DNA of 64,000 nt from Crocinitomicaceae bacterium (GCA_028689775.1 JAQVCM010000010.1:62001-126000), one strand, 5' to 3'. Counted from the stretch's first letter, positions 52,945 through 63,085 are shown. The notes: generated by a model not told the origin, from the sequence alone. A program made the numbers and translations.

Positions 52945-55900
52945 ATGTTACGAAAACTAAATTTATTATTGCTAGCTGTCTTGATGACAGTTTCTTACGG
53001 TTTCTCCCAGTCAGGGATGGGTACCGTAAAAGGCTCCGTTTTGGACGGAAAAACGAAAGAACCTCTGTTTAACAGTAGGGTTACTTTGAAACAAAATGGA
53101 ACTATTAAAGGTGCTGTCAGCACCGATGATGATGGAAAGTTCCAAATTAACAGTTTAACTCCAGGGTCGTATGACGTTGAAGTGAAAAACGAAGGAGAAG
53201 GATATCGTTCTTCTTTGCTTAAAGGCGTAATCGTCTCAGCAAACCAGATTACTTTCTTAGATGGCATGAAGCTGGAAAAGTTAGTAAGTGAGTTAGACGA
53301 AGTAATCGTTTCCACGTTTAAAGTTCCTTTGATTAACAAAGATGGTGGTTCTACTGGTGGAACTTTAACCCGTGAAGACATTGCCAAACTTCCAGTTCGT
53401 TCTGCAGCAGGTGTTGCAGGTACAGTAGGAGGAGTGAACGCTCAAGAGGGTTCTGGTGAGATTAGTGTTCGTGGTTCTCGTTCAGATGGTACCTACTTCT
53501 ACATTGATGGTATCAAAGTACGTGGTTCATCCAACTTACCGAAGTCTGCTATTGAAGAGGTATCTGTTATTACAGGTGGTGTTCCAGCAAACTACGGAGA
53601 CGTTACAGGTGGGGTAATTTCGGTTACTACTCGTGGACCTTCTTCAACTTATTTCGGAAGTTTTGAAGCGGTAACTTCAGGTTTTTACTTTAAAGGTAAA
53701 GATGCAAATGGATACGACGGAAAAGTTTTTGGATTAGATAAATACGGATACAACTTATTAGAAGGAATGCTTTCAGGTCCGCTATGGATGCAGAAAGATT
53801 CTTTAGGAAATAAAACAAAACCAAGATTAGGTTTCTTGATTTCTGCAAACTACACGAATGAGTTGGACGGGCGTCCATTGGCAAACGGTGGTGCTTATAG
53901 AATCAAGAAAGATGTAAGAGATGAGCTTTTGGCAAATCCATTGCGTCCTACTGCTTCTGGTATTGGAACCTATCACAATGCTGACTTCTTAAGAACAGAT
54001 GATTTTGAGCAGGTGAAATGGAGAATGAACGCAAGAAGAAGTACCGTTTCTGGTTCTGGAAAAATTGACGTGAACGTTGGACCAAGTGTAAACTTGACGT
54101 TTGGTGGTTCATTAAACTATAACACAGGAAAAGAATATTCTAGATCTGGTTCTTTGTTGAACTTTACGAATTTTGGAGATAGTAGATCTTTAGACTGGAG
54201 AGTTTATGGACGTTTATCTCAGCGATTCACAAACAACCAAGAAGGAACAAGTTCTAAGATTAAAAGTGCATTCTACTCTTTAATGGTAGATTACTCTAAA
54301 TCGAAGTCTGAAAGATTTGATGAGAAACACAAATACAACATTTTCAATTATGGACATGTTGGTAAATTCGTTACAACAAGAGAGAATTCGTACGAAATCA
54401 ACACTACTGATTTAACACGTGAGCACAATGGTTTTAGAGATGTTATTGTAGATTTTACACCTTCTGAAACAAATGCTGCTTTGGCTGCAATTACAACTCA
54501 GTATTACAACATCTTCGCTGGTAACCCAGTTGGAAACTATGAAAACTTATTCCAAATTCAATTAGGGAACGCATTGAGAAATGGAGATAGTCCACAAAGT
54601 GTTTATGGTATTTGGTCAAATATCGGTTCACCATACAACTTCTTTGGAAAAACTGAAAACGATCAATTCCGTGCTACAGGTTCAGGATCTGTGAACATTG
54701 GTGATCACTCCATCTCATTAGGTTTTGAGTTTGAACAACGTTTTGACCGTGGTTGGACTTCTGGATCAACTACTTCAGGTAATACAAACGGACCAGTTGG
54801 AATTTGGACAGTTGCTCGTCAGTTAGCTAACTTCCACATTCGTGAGTTAGACAAAACGAGCGCTACAGTTGTAAATGATGGTCCTTTGGCTACAATTACG
54901 TATGACAGATTGAACTCTGGATATGCTGCAGCAAATGGTGGCGTTTATGGTGGACAGAAAAACAACGATGAGCAATCATTCTTTGACTACAACTTGAGAT
55001 TGAAAACAAATAGAGCTGGAAGTAATTCTGATTTCCTTGACATCGATAGTTATGACCCAAGTTTGTTTACTTTGGATATGTTCTCAGCAGATGAATTATT
55101 GAACTCTGGAAATACATTCGTTTCTTACTGGGGTTTCGACCAGACTGGTAAAAAAGTAAGAGGTAAAACAGATATCAATAAATACTTCAATGATTACGAC
55201 GAAAATGGAAACTACAAACGTTTCGTAGGTTCTTTCCAACCAATTTATGCTTCTGCTTATGCAATGGATAAATTCTCTTTCAACGATTTAGTTTTCAACG
55301 TAGGACTTAGAATGGACGTTTTTGATGCAAATCAACCAGTATTGAAAGATCCATATTTATTATTCAACGCTAAAAATGCAAGTGAAGCGAGAGCTTTAGC
55401 TGGTACAGCTGGAAATGAGTGGTTAATTGTTCCTGAATCTATTGGTGATGATTATACAGTTTATGTGAATGATTTAACAAATCCAACTGCAATCAACGGT
55501 TTCCGTAAAGGTGACAAATGGTACAACGCACAAGGTGTTGAAGTAGATGATGCTAAATTATTACGTTCTCCTGCTGGAATTGCACCTTGGTTAATTGATC
55601 CAACACAAAGAACAGTTTCTGCTGACGCTTTTACACAGTACAAACCTCAGTTCAACTTCATGCCGCGTATTGCTTTCTCATTCCCTATTTCGGATGAAGC
55701 ATCTTTCTTCGCGCACTATGATATCTTAACAAAAAGACCTACTTCAGGTTTCCGTTTTGATCCAGTTGACTACCAATTCATGCAATCAAGATCTGCGATT
55801 ATTAATAATCCAAACTTGAAACCAGAAACAACGATTGATTACGAGTTAGGTTTCCAACAAGTATTAGGTAAAACTTCTTCTTTGAAGATCTCTGCTTTCT

Positions 55901-56718
55901 ACCGTGAACAAAGAAATCAAGTTCAGTTGATCAATGTATTTGAAGCATACCCGAACTCTTACAGAACATACGGTAACCGTGATTTCGGTACAGTAAAAGG
56001 TTTGACTGTTTCTTATGACTTAAGAAAAACTGGAAACGTTCGTATGACTGCCAACTATACTTTACAGTTTGCTGAAGGTACAGGATCTGATGCGACATCT
56101 GCGCAAGGTTTAATCAACGCTGGTTTACCAAACTTGAGAAACATCTTCCCGTATGATTTCGATCAAAGACACGCTTTCCAAATCGTATTTGATTACCGTT
56201 ACGGAAGTGGAGCTGCATACAACGGTCCAATGATTGGTGACATTAAAATTTTAGAAAATACAGGTTTGAACATTGTATCTAATATTTACTCTGGTTCACC
56301 ATATTCTGCTCAACAAAACATCACAGACGAAGGATCTATTAACCCACAATCTTCAGGTTTATCTGGAACGTTGAATGGTTCAAGAATTCCATGGTCTTAC
56401 CGTTTGGACATGCAATTAGACAGAACATTTGAACTTGAAGTTGGTAAAGCTGATAAAAACAACAAGAAGAAAACAACTTACTTGAACGTTTATATCCGTG
56501 CAACTAACTTGTTGAACCAATTTAACTTATTGAATGTTTACCGTGCAACAGGTAACTGGGATGATGATGGTTATTTAGCTGCATCTCAATTCCAAACTTC
56601 AATTCAAAATCAATTGGATGAGCAATCTTACAGAGACTACTACGTAATGAAAGTTGAAAATGCATACAACATCAGTGTACCTAGAACAATTCGTTTGGGT
56701 GTTAAATTTGATTTCTAA
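52945..56718 (+). CDS. TonB-dependent receptor-like outer-membrane protein with carboxypeptidase-regulatory domain
   Basis: A 1257-aa protein, first of three. The signal peptide ends near SYGFSQ (residue 22). Residues 27-110 form a CarboxypepD_reg-like domain (MGTVKGSVLDGKTKEPLFNS). A plug domain follows (DEVIVSTFKVPLINKDGGST, SGEISVRGSRSDGTYFYIDG, SVITGGVPANYGDVTGGVIS). A long barrel-forming region carries large loops and ends RTIRLGVKFDF with a terminal Phe. The next gene starts 18 nt downstream. The association with a giant secreted protein and a PorV-family protein, and no SusD, suggests a surface-assembly role rather than simple nutrient uptake; that is inference. Confidence 0.85.
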   Translation: MLRKLNLLLLAVLMTVSYGFSQSGMGTVKGSVLDGKTKEPLFNSRVTLKQNGTIKGAVSTDDDGKFQINSLTPGSYDVEVKNEGEGYRSSLLKGVIVSANQITFLDGMKLEKLVSELDEVIVSTFKVPLINKDGGSTGGTLTREDIAKLPVRSAAGVAGTVGGVNAQEGSGEISVRGSRSDGTYFYIDGIKVRGSSNLPKSAIEEVSVITGGVPANYGDVTGGVISVTTRGPSSTYFGSFEAVTSGFYFKGKDANGYDGKVFGLDKYGYNLLEGMLSGPLWMQKDSLGNKTKPRLGFLISANYTNELDGRPLANGGAYRIKKDVRDELLANPLRPTASGIGTYHNADFLRTDDFEQVKWRMNARRSTVSGSGKIDVNVGPSVNLTFGGSLNYNTGKEYSRSGSLLNFTNFGDSRSLDWRVYGRLSQRFTNNQEGTSSKIKSAFYSLMVDYSKSKSERFDEKHKYNIFNYGHVGKFVTTRENSYEINTTDLTREHNGFRDVIVDFTPSETNAALAAITTQYYNIFAGNPVGNYENLFQIQLGNALRNGDSPQSVYGIWSNIGSPYNFFGKTENDQFRATGSGSVNIGDHSISLGFEFEQRFDRGWTSGSTTSGNTNGPVGIWTVARQLANFHIRELDKTSATVVNDGPLATITYDRLNSGYAAANGGVYGGQKNNDEQSFFDYNLRLKTNRAGSNSDFLDIDSYDPSLFTLDMFSADELLNSGNTFVSYWGFDQTGKKVRGKTDINKYFNDYDENGNYKRFVGSFQPIYASAYAMDKFSFNDLVFNVGLRMDVFDANQPVLKDPYLLFNAKNASEARALAGTAGNEWLIVPESIGDDYTVYVNDLTNPTAINGFRKGDKWYNAQGVEVDDAKLLRSPAGIAPWLIDPTQRTVSADAFTQYKPQFNFMPRIAFSFPISDEASFFAHYDILTKRPTSGFRFDPVDYQFMQSRSAIINNPNLKPETTIDYELGFQQVLGKTSSLKISAFYREQRNQVQLINVFEAYPNSYRTYGNRDFGTVKGLTVSYDLRKTGNVRMTANYTLQFAEGTGSDATSAQGLINAGLPNLRNIFPYDFDQRHAFQIVFDYRYGSGAAYNGPMIGDIKILENTGLNIVSNIYSGSPYSAQQNITDEGSINPQSSGLSGTLNGSRIPWSYRLDMQLDRTFELEVGKADKNNKKKTTYLNVYIRATNLLNQFNLLNVYRATGNWDDDGYLAASQFQTSIQNQLDEQSYRDYYVMKVENAYNISVPRTIRLGVKFDF

Positions 56719-56736
56719 TATTAAAAGATAGAGATT

Positions 56737-59700
56737 ATGAAAAAAACTATGAAATACATCGGAATAGTATGGTCGCTCCTTTTAGCGACCAATACATTCG
56801 CTTATCACGTCGTAACGAATAAGTCTAAGACGAATGAAGGCCAAAATGATGGAATTGTTGGGAAGGCAAATTGTTCTGCACCAACAGCGAAATTGATTTT
56901 TGATTTCAACGACGTACGAGCACAATTAAACACCAATGGGGTTTTATTTTATGACCGTGCAAATGGTGTTGCAGGTTACGAAGTTCCTAAATCTGAATCT
57001 GGATTGAAGTACAGAGCGATTTTCGCTGCTTCACTTTGGATGGGAGGTGTGGACATCAACAACCAGCTAAAATTAGCAGGGGTTACCTTTACAGGAAATG
57101 ATTTCTGGACTGGACCTTTGTCTGTTTCGCCGAATGGAACGTATGATCCAGGAATTCCTGTTGGAGATGATGCGATCAGAGATCACGGTGCAGCGACAAT
57201 TGACCCGGGAACTTGTCAAGCGTATGACAAATACTTTACAATTCGTAAAGCAGAAGTTATCGCTTTCATCAACTGGTTCGAATATGATCCAAACATGCCT
57301 GGTGATCCAGTAGACATGCCAAGTGGTGAAGTCATGAATCGTATTTACAACTGGCCAGCTCACGGAGATATTTCTTTAGGTCAAGATTTTTACTTAGCTC
57401 CTTTCTATGACCGTGCTCCGGCTCCAGGTCAACAAGGTGATGGTATTTACAATCCATTAGAAGGTGATTATCCTTGGTATGATGACATCATCGGAAGAGA
57501 TGACATCGTTTGTGGAAGCGACCGTCGTATTTCTCTTTTTGGAGATGAGACACACTGGTGGGTATTTAATGACAAAGGAAACATTCACTCTGGATCTTTC
57601 GGAGACCCAATTGGAATGGAAATCCGTGCGCAAGCGTTCTCATTTACTACCAATGATGAAATTAATAAAATGACGTTCTACAACTACGAAATGATTAACC
57701 GTGGAACGCAGACACTTTTCAATACTTACTTCGCACAATACGTAGATCCCGATCTTGGTAATCCAGATGATGATTATGTTGGTTGTGATGTATCTAGAGG
57801 TTTAGGATATTGCTTTAATGGTGATCCTTTTGATGAGCCTAAAAATGGTGGTGCTGGTTACGGTGCGAATCCTCCTGCAATTGGTGTAGATTTCTTTGAA
57901 GGACCTTACCAAGATGCGGATGGAAGAGATAACTATGGACCATACAACGATCCGATTACAGGTCTTCCTGCTCCGATGGATGTTTTTGCTGCTATGAATG
58001 ATACTGGTATTGTTTATAAAGGAATTGGTATTGGATATAAAGATGGTATTGTTGACAACGAACGTTTTGGAATGAGAAGATTTAGCTACTATATCAATGG
58101 TACTGCAGCTGCAAAATCGGATCCTTCTACTGCGGCACAGTTCTACAACTACATGTCTGGTAAATGGAGATTTGGTGATCAAATGGTATTTGGTGGTACA
58201 GGTTACCCTGGTGATCCTGGATCAACTTCTACGCCTGCTGACTACATGTTCCCGGGTGATTCAGATCCATTATTCTGGAGTACAAAAGGTCAACCAACTT
58301 CTTTTGATTGGGCTGAAAACAACACTGGTTCAACTGATAACCCAGCTGGAGATAGACGTTTTGTTCAATCTGCAGGACCGTTTACTTTGAGACCAGGTGC
58401 AATCAACAACATTACTGTTGGAATCGTATTTGCGAAAGGTGGTGAAGGTGATTTATTATCTTCAGTAAGAGCATTGAGAAATGCAGATACAAAAGCACAA
58501 GCATTGTTTGATAACTGTTTTGAGATTTTAGATCCGCCAAATGCGCCGGTATTGAAAATTCAAGAATTAGAAAACCAATTGGTCTTGATGATCAGTAACC
58601 CTGTTCAATCAAATAACAAAAACGAATCTTACATTCAAGAAGATAAAATTAACATCGTTGACCCTGTTGGTGGACCAGTTTATGATAAATTCTACAAATT
58701 CGAAGGGTACCAAATTTTCCAAATGAAAGATGCTACGATGTCTGTATCTGATATCGATGATCCTGCGAAAGCACGTTTAGTTGCACAGTGTGATATTAAA
58801 AATAACATCGCTAACTTGTTGAACTACGATTTAGATGAAGAGTTAGGGATTTCAGTTGGTAAATTAAAAGTCAAAGCTGGTAACAAAGGAATCAAACATA
58901 CTTTCAGTGTAACTGAAGATTTATTTGCTACTGGAAACAGAAGGTTAGTAAACCATAAAAAGTATTACTTTATTGCTGTAGCATACGCTCAGAATCAATT
59001 TAAGGTCTACAATCCAACTGATCCAACAGCTTTAGATGGTCAGAAAATGCCGTACATTGCTTCTCGTATCAATGCAGACGGTTCAGCGAATAGAGCAATG
59101 GAAGCAATTCCTCACAATACTCTTTCTGAATTAGGTGGAACCGATCAAAAAATTGGATATGGTTCAACACCACAAATTACACGTTTGGATGGTATTGGAA
59201 ATGGAAATAGATGGATGGAATTTACGAAATCAAGTTTGTCTACAATCTTGAATAGTGGTAAAATTGCGAACCCAACGTACGAATACGGTCAAGGACCATT
59301 AAACGTAAAAGTTGTTGACCCATTGAACTTGGTAGGAGGATACTTTGAGTGTAAATTCAGAGATTACTCTTACCCTGCAAACAGTAAAGAATACATCAAT
59401 TACTTGGCATCCGATACAGCGTCTTGGACAATTTACCGTTACGATCAAGAAGGTGGTAACTTGTTAGACTTTGTTGAATCAGAGCGTACGATTAAATTCC
59501 AAAATGAGCAAATCATCCCACAATGGGGTATTTCTGTTGAGATTTTCCAAAAATTGTATCACTTGTCAAATGATCCAGAAGATAAAGCGGGTATTGCTTC
59601 TAACGAAGCGAAACGTTATACTTCACCAATTGGTTCTTCATTGACATTCGCGGATTCTTCTAGACGTTGGTTGACTTTCGTGAAAGATGATGCTCAGTAT

Positions 59701-60960
59701 TTCCCAACAAACTGGATTTTATCTGGTACGTACAAAGCGGAAGGTATTGATACGATGTCTGCAACTCCACTTTACCGTTCTCCTTACTTGTATAGTGCTG
59801 AGTTCAACAAAGATGTGAATGAACAATATACAAACTTAATCGAAGGAGGTATTGCTCCGCACGGTTTAGTTGGTTACCAAGCTGAGTTCATGCCATTGGC
59901 TTACCCAATTGGTGTCGGAGGATTCTTGAAAGGTGATGCGGTTTCAATTCGTGAAAACCACGGTATTTCTAAAGAATCTAGTATTGACATCGTAATTACA
60001 GCTGATAAGTCTCTTTGGACACGTTGTGCAGTAATTGAGTTAGGAAGAGAGCCTTTGTTGAACGTTGGTGGTGCAAAACCAGGAACGTTGAGAAAAAGTC
60101 CAAGTGTTGACAAAAACGGTAATCAAATCGCTGGAAGTACTGGTATGAGTTGGTTCCCAGGTTATGCTGTTGACATTGAAACTGGTGTTCGTTTGCAAAT
60201 GGCTTTTGGTGAAAACTCTTTCTTAGGAAGTGATAATGGTACGGATATGATTTGGAATCCATCTAGTCGTTTGTTAGACAATTCAGGTCGTCCGATCATG
60301 GGAGGTCAGCACCCGATTTATGTATTCGGTTACAAAATTGGTAACTACAACTATGCTTCTGATTGTCCAGAGTATACTGAAAGCAACAACTGGGTTTACG
60401 ATCAATTAACGATTGGAAACAAAGAAAGCTTCAAGAAAGTGTACAATGCATTGAGCTGGGTTGTGAATCCACTTCTTCAAGAAGGAAGAGAATTGTTGTC
60501 TACGAATGTTACAATCAAAGTTCGTATCAACAAAGAATACAGTGAATATACTGCGACTGGACGTAACAACGGTAAACCAATGTACTCTTGGAGTATGGAT
60601 GATATCCGCACAACAACAGGAAGTAAGGACCGTTTGGCTGAATCATTGAAATTGATCAATGTGGTGCCAAATCCATACTATGCATTCTCTACTTATGAAA
60701 CATCTAGATTAGATGCTCGTGTTAAAATCACCAACTTACCGGATGTTTGTACTGTTAAAATCTACAACGTAAGTGGTAAATTGATACGTACCTTTAAGAA
60801 AGATAATCCAATCACTTCAATCGATTGGGATATGAAAAACAACAAAGGCATTCCAATCGCATCAGGTGTTTACTTGATTCACGTGGATGTTGAAGGTGTT
60901 GGAGAAACAATTATTAAGTTCTTTGGCGGTGTTCGTCAACCAGACCTTGAAGGTATTTAA
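56737..60960 (+). CDS. giant secreted protein with C-terminal T9SS/FlgD-like domain
   Basis: A 1407-aa exported protein, second gene of the operon. The signal peptide ends ATNTFAYH (about residue 23). The mature part is rich in G, N, D and aromatic residues with no domain I recognise; segments such as FNDKGNIHSGSFGDPIGMEI, NEINKMTFYNYEMINRGTQT and YVGCDVSRGLGYCFNGDPFD look like an extracellular beta-rich protein. The last 100 residues (VVPNPYYAFSTYETSRLDAR, VKIYNVSGKLIRTFKKDN, SGVYLIHVDVEGVGETIIKF) form a T9SS/FlgD-like Ig domain, ending with a tail (RQPDLEGI) unlike the common K-x-V-V ending. It lies between the receptor and a PorV-family gene, fitting a T9SS client. Confidence 0.75.
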   Translation: MKKTMKYIGIVWSLLLATNTFAYHVVTNKSKTNEGQNDGIVGKANCSAPTAKLIFDFNDVRAQLNTNGVLFYDRANGVAGYEVPKSESGLKYRAIFAASLWMGGVDINNQLKLAGVTFTGNDFWTGPLSVSPNGTYDPGIPVGDDAIRDHGAATIDPGTCQAYDKYFTIRKAEVIAFINWFEYDPNMPGDPVDMPSGEVMNRIYNWPAHGDISLGQDFYLAPFYDRAPAPGQQGDGIYNPLEGDYPWYDDIIGRDDIVCGSDRRISLFGDETHWWVFNDKGNIHSGSFGDPIGMEIRAQAFSFTTNDEINKMTFYNYEMINRGTQTLFNTYFAQYVDPDLGNPDDDYVGCDVSRGLGYCFNGDPFDEPKNGGAGYGANPPAIGVDFFEGPYQDADGRDNYGPYNDPITGLPAPMDVFAAMNDTGIVYKGIGIGYKDGIVDNERFGMRRFSYYINGTAAAKSDPSTAAQFYNYMSGKWRFGDQMVFGGTGYPGDPGSTSTPADYMFPGDSDPLFWSTKGQPTSFDWAENNTGSTDNPAGDRRFVQSAGPFTLRPGAINNITVGIVFAKGGEGDLLSSVRALRNADTKAQALFDNCFEILDPPNAPVLKIQELENQLVLMISNPVQSNNKNESYIQEDKINIVDPVGGPVYDKFYKFEGYQIFQMKDATMSVSDIDDPAKARLVAQCDIKNNIANLLNYDLDEELGISVGKLKVKAGNKGIKHTFSVTEDLFATGNRRLVNHKKYYFIAVAYAQNQFKVYNPTDPTALDGQKMPYIASRINADGSANRAMEAIPHNTLSELGGTDQKIGYGSTPQITRLDGIGNGNRWMEFTKSSLSTILNSGKIANPTYEYGQGPLNVKVVDPLNLVGGYFECKFRDYSYPANSKEYINYLASDTASWTIYRYDQEGGNLLDFVESERTIKFQNEQIIPQWGISVEIFQKLYHLSNDPEDKAGIASNEAKRYTSPIGSSLTFADSSRRWLTFVKDDAQYFPTNWILSGTYKAEGIDTMSATPLYRSPYLYSAEFNKDVNEQYTNLIEGGIAPHGLVGYQAEFMPLAYPIGVGGFLKGDAVSIRENHGISKESSIDIVITADKSLWTRCAVIELGREPLLNVGGAKPGTLRKSPSVDKNGNQIAGSTGMSWFPGYAVDIETGVRLQMAFGENSFLGSDNGTDMIWNPSSRLLDNSGRPIMGGQHPIYVFGYKIGNYNYASDCPEYTESNNWVYDQLTIGNKESFKKVYNALSWVVNPLLQEGRELLSTNVTIKVRINKEYSEYTATGRNNGKPMYSWSMDDIRTTTGSKDRLAESLKLINVVPNPYYAFSTYETSRLDARVKITNLPDVCTVKIYNVSGKLIRTFKKDNPITSIDWDMKNNKGIPIASGVYLIHVDVEGVGETIIKFFGGVRQPDLEGI

Positions 60961-60988
60961 GCGATAATTCATTTCAATAGTTAATAGA

Positions 60989-62059
60989 ATGAGAAATTTT
61001 AAAAACATATTAAGAAATACAGCATTCATTGGAGCAGCAATTTTATCCTGCTCCAGTGTCTTCGCTGGAAACGAAGACCGTGTTGGTTCCGCAGGAGCTA
61101 CGCAGTTATTAGTAAATCCATGGGCTAGAAGCACAGGTAGTGCGGATGCTGGTATTGCGAATGTGAACGGTTTGGAAGCTACCTTTATGAACATTGCAGG
61201 TTTAGCGCATACCAAGAAAACTCAAATTAAATTCAATTATACGAATTGGTTAGGGAATAGCTCGGATATCCGTTTTATGTCTGCCGGTCTTGCACAACGT
61301 ATTTCTGAGACAAGTGTAATTGCTGTTAGTATTCAATCCATGAACTTTGGTGATATTGATATCACAACAGTTGAACTTCCAGAAGGTGGTATTGGTGTTT
61401 TCTCTCCACGTGTGAATATCTTCAACGTTGGTTATGCAAAACAATTTACAACAACAATTTCTGGGGGAATTAACTTCAAAGTAATCTCTGAAAGTATTTC
61501 TAACCTGAAAGCAAATGGTGTTGCAATTGATGCTGGGATCCGTTATGTAACTGGTGAACAAGAGCAAATCAAATTTGGTATTGCGTTGAAAAACGTTGGT
61601 CCTACGATGCGTTACAAAGGAGATGGTTTGGCAACTCAAATCAATTACATCTCTACAGGTGGAAAAGCAACTTTGGAACAACGTTCTCAAGCGTTTGAAA
61701 TGCCATCTTTGTTGAGTATTGGTGGTTCTTATGATTTCATCTTTGATGAAAACAATAAGTTAGCTGCGATGCTTGGTTTTACAGCAAACTCTTTTGGTAA
61801 TGACCAATATAGACTTGGTTTGGATTATGGAATGACGACTGATAAAGCAGCCTTCAATTTGCGTGCTGGGTACATTTACGAGAAAAACATTTTCAGTATT
61901 GAAAACAGAACCAATGCGTTGACTGGTTTCACTGCAGGTTTCTCTGTTGATGCTTTAGTCGGTAAAGAGAAATCAGCTTTAGGTTTAGAATACGCAATGC
62001 GTTTAGCTGGACCTTTCGGATTAATCCACACAATTGGTGCTACGATTAGCTTGAAATAA
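60989..62059 (+). CDS. PorV/PorQ family outer-membrane protein
   Basis: A 356-aa outer-membrane beta-barrel protein, last gene of the operon. The signal peptide ends SSVFAGNED. The start of the mature protein, VGSAGATQLLVNPWARSTGS then ADAGIANVNGLEATFMNIAG, is the N-terminal signature of the PorV/PorQ family. In the type IX secretion system PorV carries cargo from the translocon to the attachment complex. Barrel strands follow, ending GLIHTIGATISLK. Core PorV genes are usually found elsewhere, so this is probably a dedicated paralogue for the 1407-aa neighbour. A terminator follows at 62084. Confidence 0.82.
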   Translation: MRNFKNILRNTAFIGAAILSCSSVFAGNEDRVGSAGATQLLVNPWARSTGSADAGIANVNGLEATFMNIAGLAHTKKTQIKFNYTNWLGNSSDIRFMSAGLAQRISETSVIAVSIQSMNFGDIDITTVELPEGGIGVFSPRVNIFNVGYAKQFTTTISGGINFKVISESISNLKANGVAIDAGIRYVTGEQEQIKFGIALKNVGPTMRYKGDGLATQINYISTGGKATLEQRSQAFEMPSLLSIGGSYDFIFDENNKLAAMLGFTANSFGNDQYRLGLDYGMTTDKAAFNLRAGYIYEKNIFSIENRTNALTGFTAGFSVDALVGKEKSALGLEYAMRLAGPFGLIHTIGATISLK

Positions 62060-62083
62060 TTAGATTTATATTTTACTTTTAAT

Positions 62084-62116
62084 AACAAGAGGGTCCAAAA
62101 GGCTCTCTTGTTTTTT
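62084..62116 (+). terminator. terminator after the outer-membrane operon
   Basis: AACAAGAG (62084-62091) pairs with CTCTTGTT (62105-62112), followed by TTTTT. It separates the operon from greA, whose ATG is 18 nt further on. Confidence 0.75.
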
Positions 62117-62134
62117 GTTATAAATAGACGAGAC

Positions 62135-62608
62135 ATGGCAAAAATTACATATTATACAGAACCTGGACTTAAGAAATTAAAGGATGAATTGCACGAGATG
62201 AAAACGGTGCTACGTCCAGCGATTTCAAGTCAGATTGGCGAAGCGATTGATAAGGGTGACCTTTCAGAAAACGCGGAGTACGACGCTGCAAAAGAAGCGC
62301 AAGGACTTTTGGAAATGAAGATTTCTAAGTTAGAAACGGTCTTGAGCAATGCGCGTTTGATTGACGAGTCTACAATTGATAGTTCAAAAGTGTTTATTCT
62401 TTCAACAGTTCGCATTAAAAATATTCAGAATGGAATGGAAATGACTTACACCTTGGTTGCTGAAAGTGAAGCAGACTTGAAATTAAAAAAGATCTCTGTT
62501 GATTCTCCAATCGGAAAAGGACTTTTAGGTAAATCAATTGGTGATGTTGCAGAAATTGAAACACCTGTTGGAATAATGAATTTTGAAATTCTTGAAATCT
62601 CCCGCTAA
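62135..62608 (+). CDS. greA: transcription elongation factor GreA
   Basis: A 157-aa RNA polymerase cofactor that rescues backtracked complexes by stimulating transcript cleavage. The ATG at 62135 (MAKITYYTEPGLKKLKDELH) is the standard start; 62108 would place the terminator inside the gene. The N-terminal coiled coil has the acidic tip region GDLSENAEYDAAKEAQGLLE with the conserved D-L-S-E-N-A-E-Y-D. The C-terminal FKBP-like domain has VDSPIGKGLLGKSIGDVAEI. Its stop overlaps the HIT gene start by one base (TAATG), so they are coupled. Confidence 0.95.
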   Translation: MAKITYYTEPGLKKLKDELHEMKTVLRPAISSQIGEAIDKGDLSENAEYDAAKEAQGLLEMKISKLETVLSNARLIDESTIDSSKVFILSTVRIKNIQNGMEMTYTLVAESEADLKLKKISVDSPIGKGLLGKSIGDVAEIETPVGIMNFEILEISR

Positions 62609-62997
62609 TGGCTACGATCTTTTCTAAAATAATTACGGGAGAAATTCCTGCTCATAAAGTTGCTGAAAATGATGATTTTTTAGCTTTCTTGGATTTATTT
62701 CCTTTAAGAAAAGGACATGTATTGGTCATTCCGAAGAAGGAAACAGACTATATTTTTGACATGGAAGATTCGGAAATCTCTGAATTTATGATTTTCGCAA
62801 AAATGGTTGCTAAAAAAATTAAAACTGCTTTTCCTTGTACCAAAGTTGGAATGACCGTAATCGGTTTAGAAGTTCCGCATGCGCACATTCACTTAATTCC
62901 GATTAACGGGATTGCAGATATGAATTTTGCGCAAGAAAAGCTGAAATTAAGTGACCAAGAGCTGAAGGACATTGCAAGTTTGATTGCAAAAGCATAA
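62608..62997 (+). CDS. HIT family nucleotide hydrolase
   Basis: A 129-aa cytoplasmic HIT protein (histidine triad), hydrolysing nucleotide phosphoramidates or similar. The N-terminus FSKIITGEIPAHKVAENDDF and VIPKKETDYIFDM are family features. The catalytic triad region is EVPHAHIHLIPI (H-x-H-x-H-x-x). Length is standard. Coupled to greA by a one-base overlap and followed by a terminator. Substrate is not known. Confidence 0.94.
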   Translation: MATIFSKIITGEIPAHKVAENDDFLAFLDLFPLRKGHVLVIPKKETDYIFDMEDSEISEFMIFAKMVAKKIKTAFPCTKVGMTVIGLEVPHAHIHLIPINGIADMNFAQEKLKLSDQELKDIASLIAKA

Positions 62998-63007
62998 AAT
63001 AAAAAAT

Positions 63008-63037
63008 TGAAAGAGGCCATGTAAGTGGTCTCTTTTA
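63008..63037 (+). terminator. terminator after greA-HIT
   Basis: AAAGAGGCCA (63010-63019) pairs with TGGTCTCTTT (63026-63035), one G-U pair, loop TGTAAG, then T-rich sequence. Confidence 0.8.
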
Positions 63038-63077
63038 ATATGAGTTCTTTTTTACCTATTTACTGTTTTTCTTTCCT

Positions 63078-63085
63078 TACTTTTG
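63078..63085 (+). promoter_or_regulatory. -7 promoter element (TACTTTTG) of the M1 peptidase gene
   Basis: An exact TAnnTTTG match ending 19 nt before the ATG at 63105, the same spacing as for glnN and the GNAT gene. No clear -33 TTG. Confidence 0.45.
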
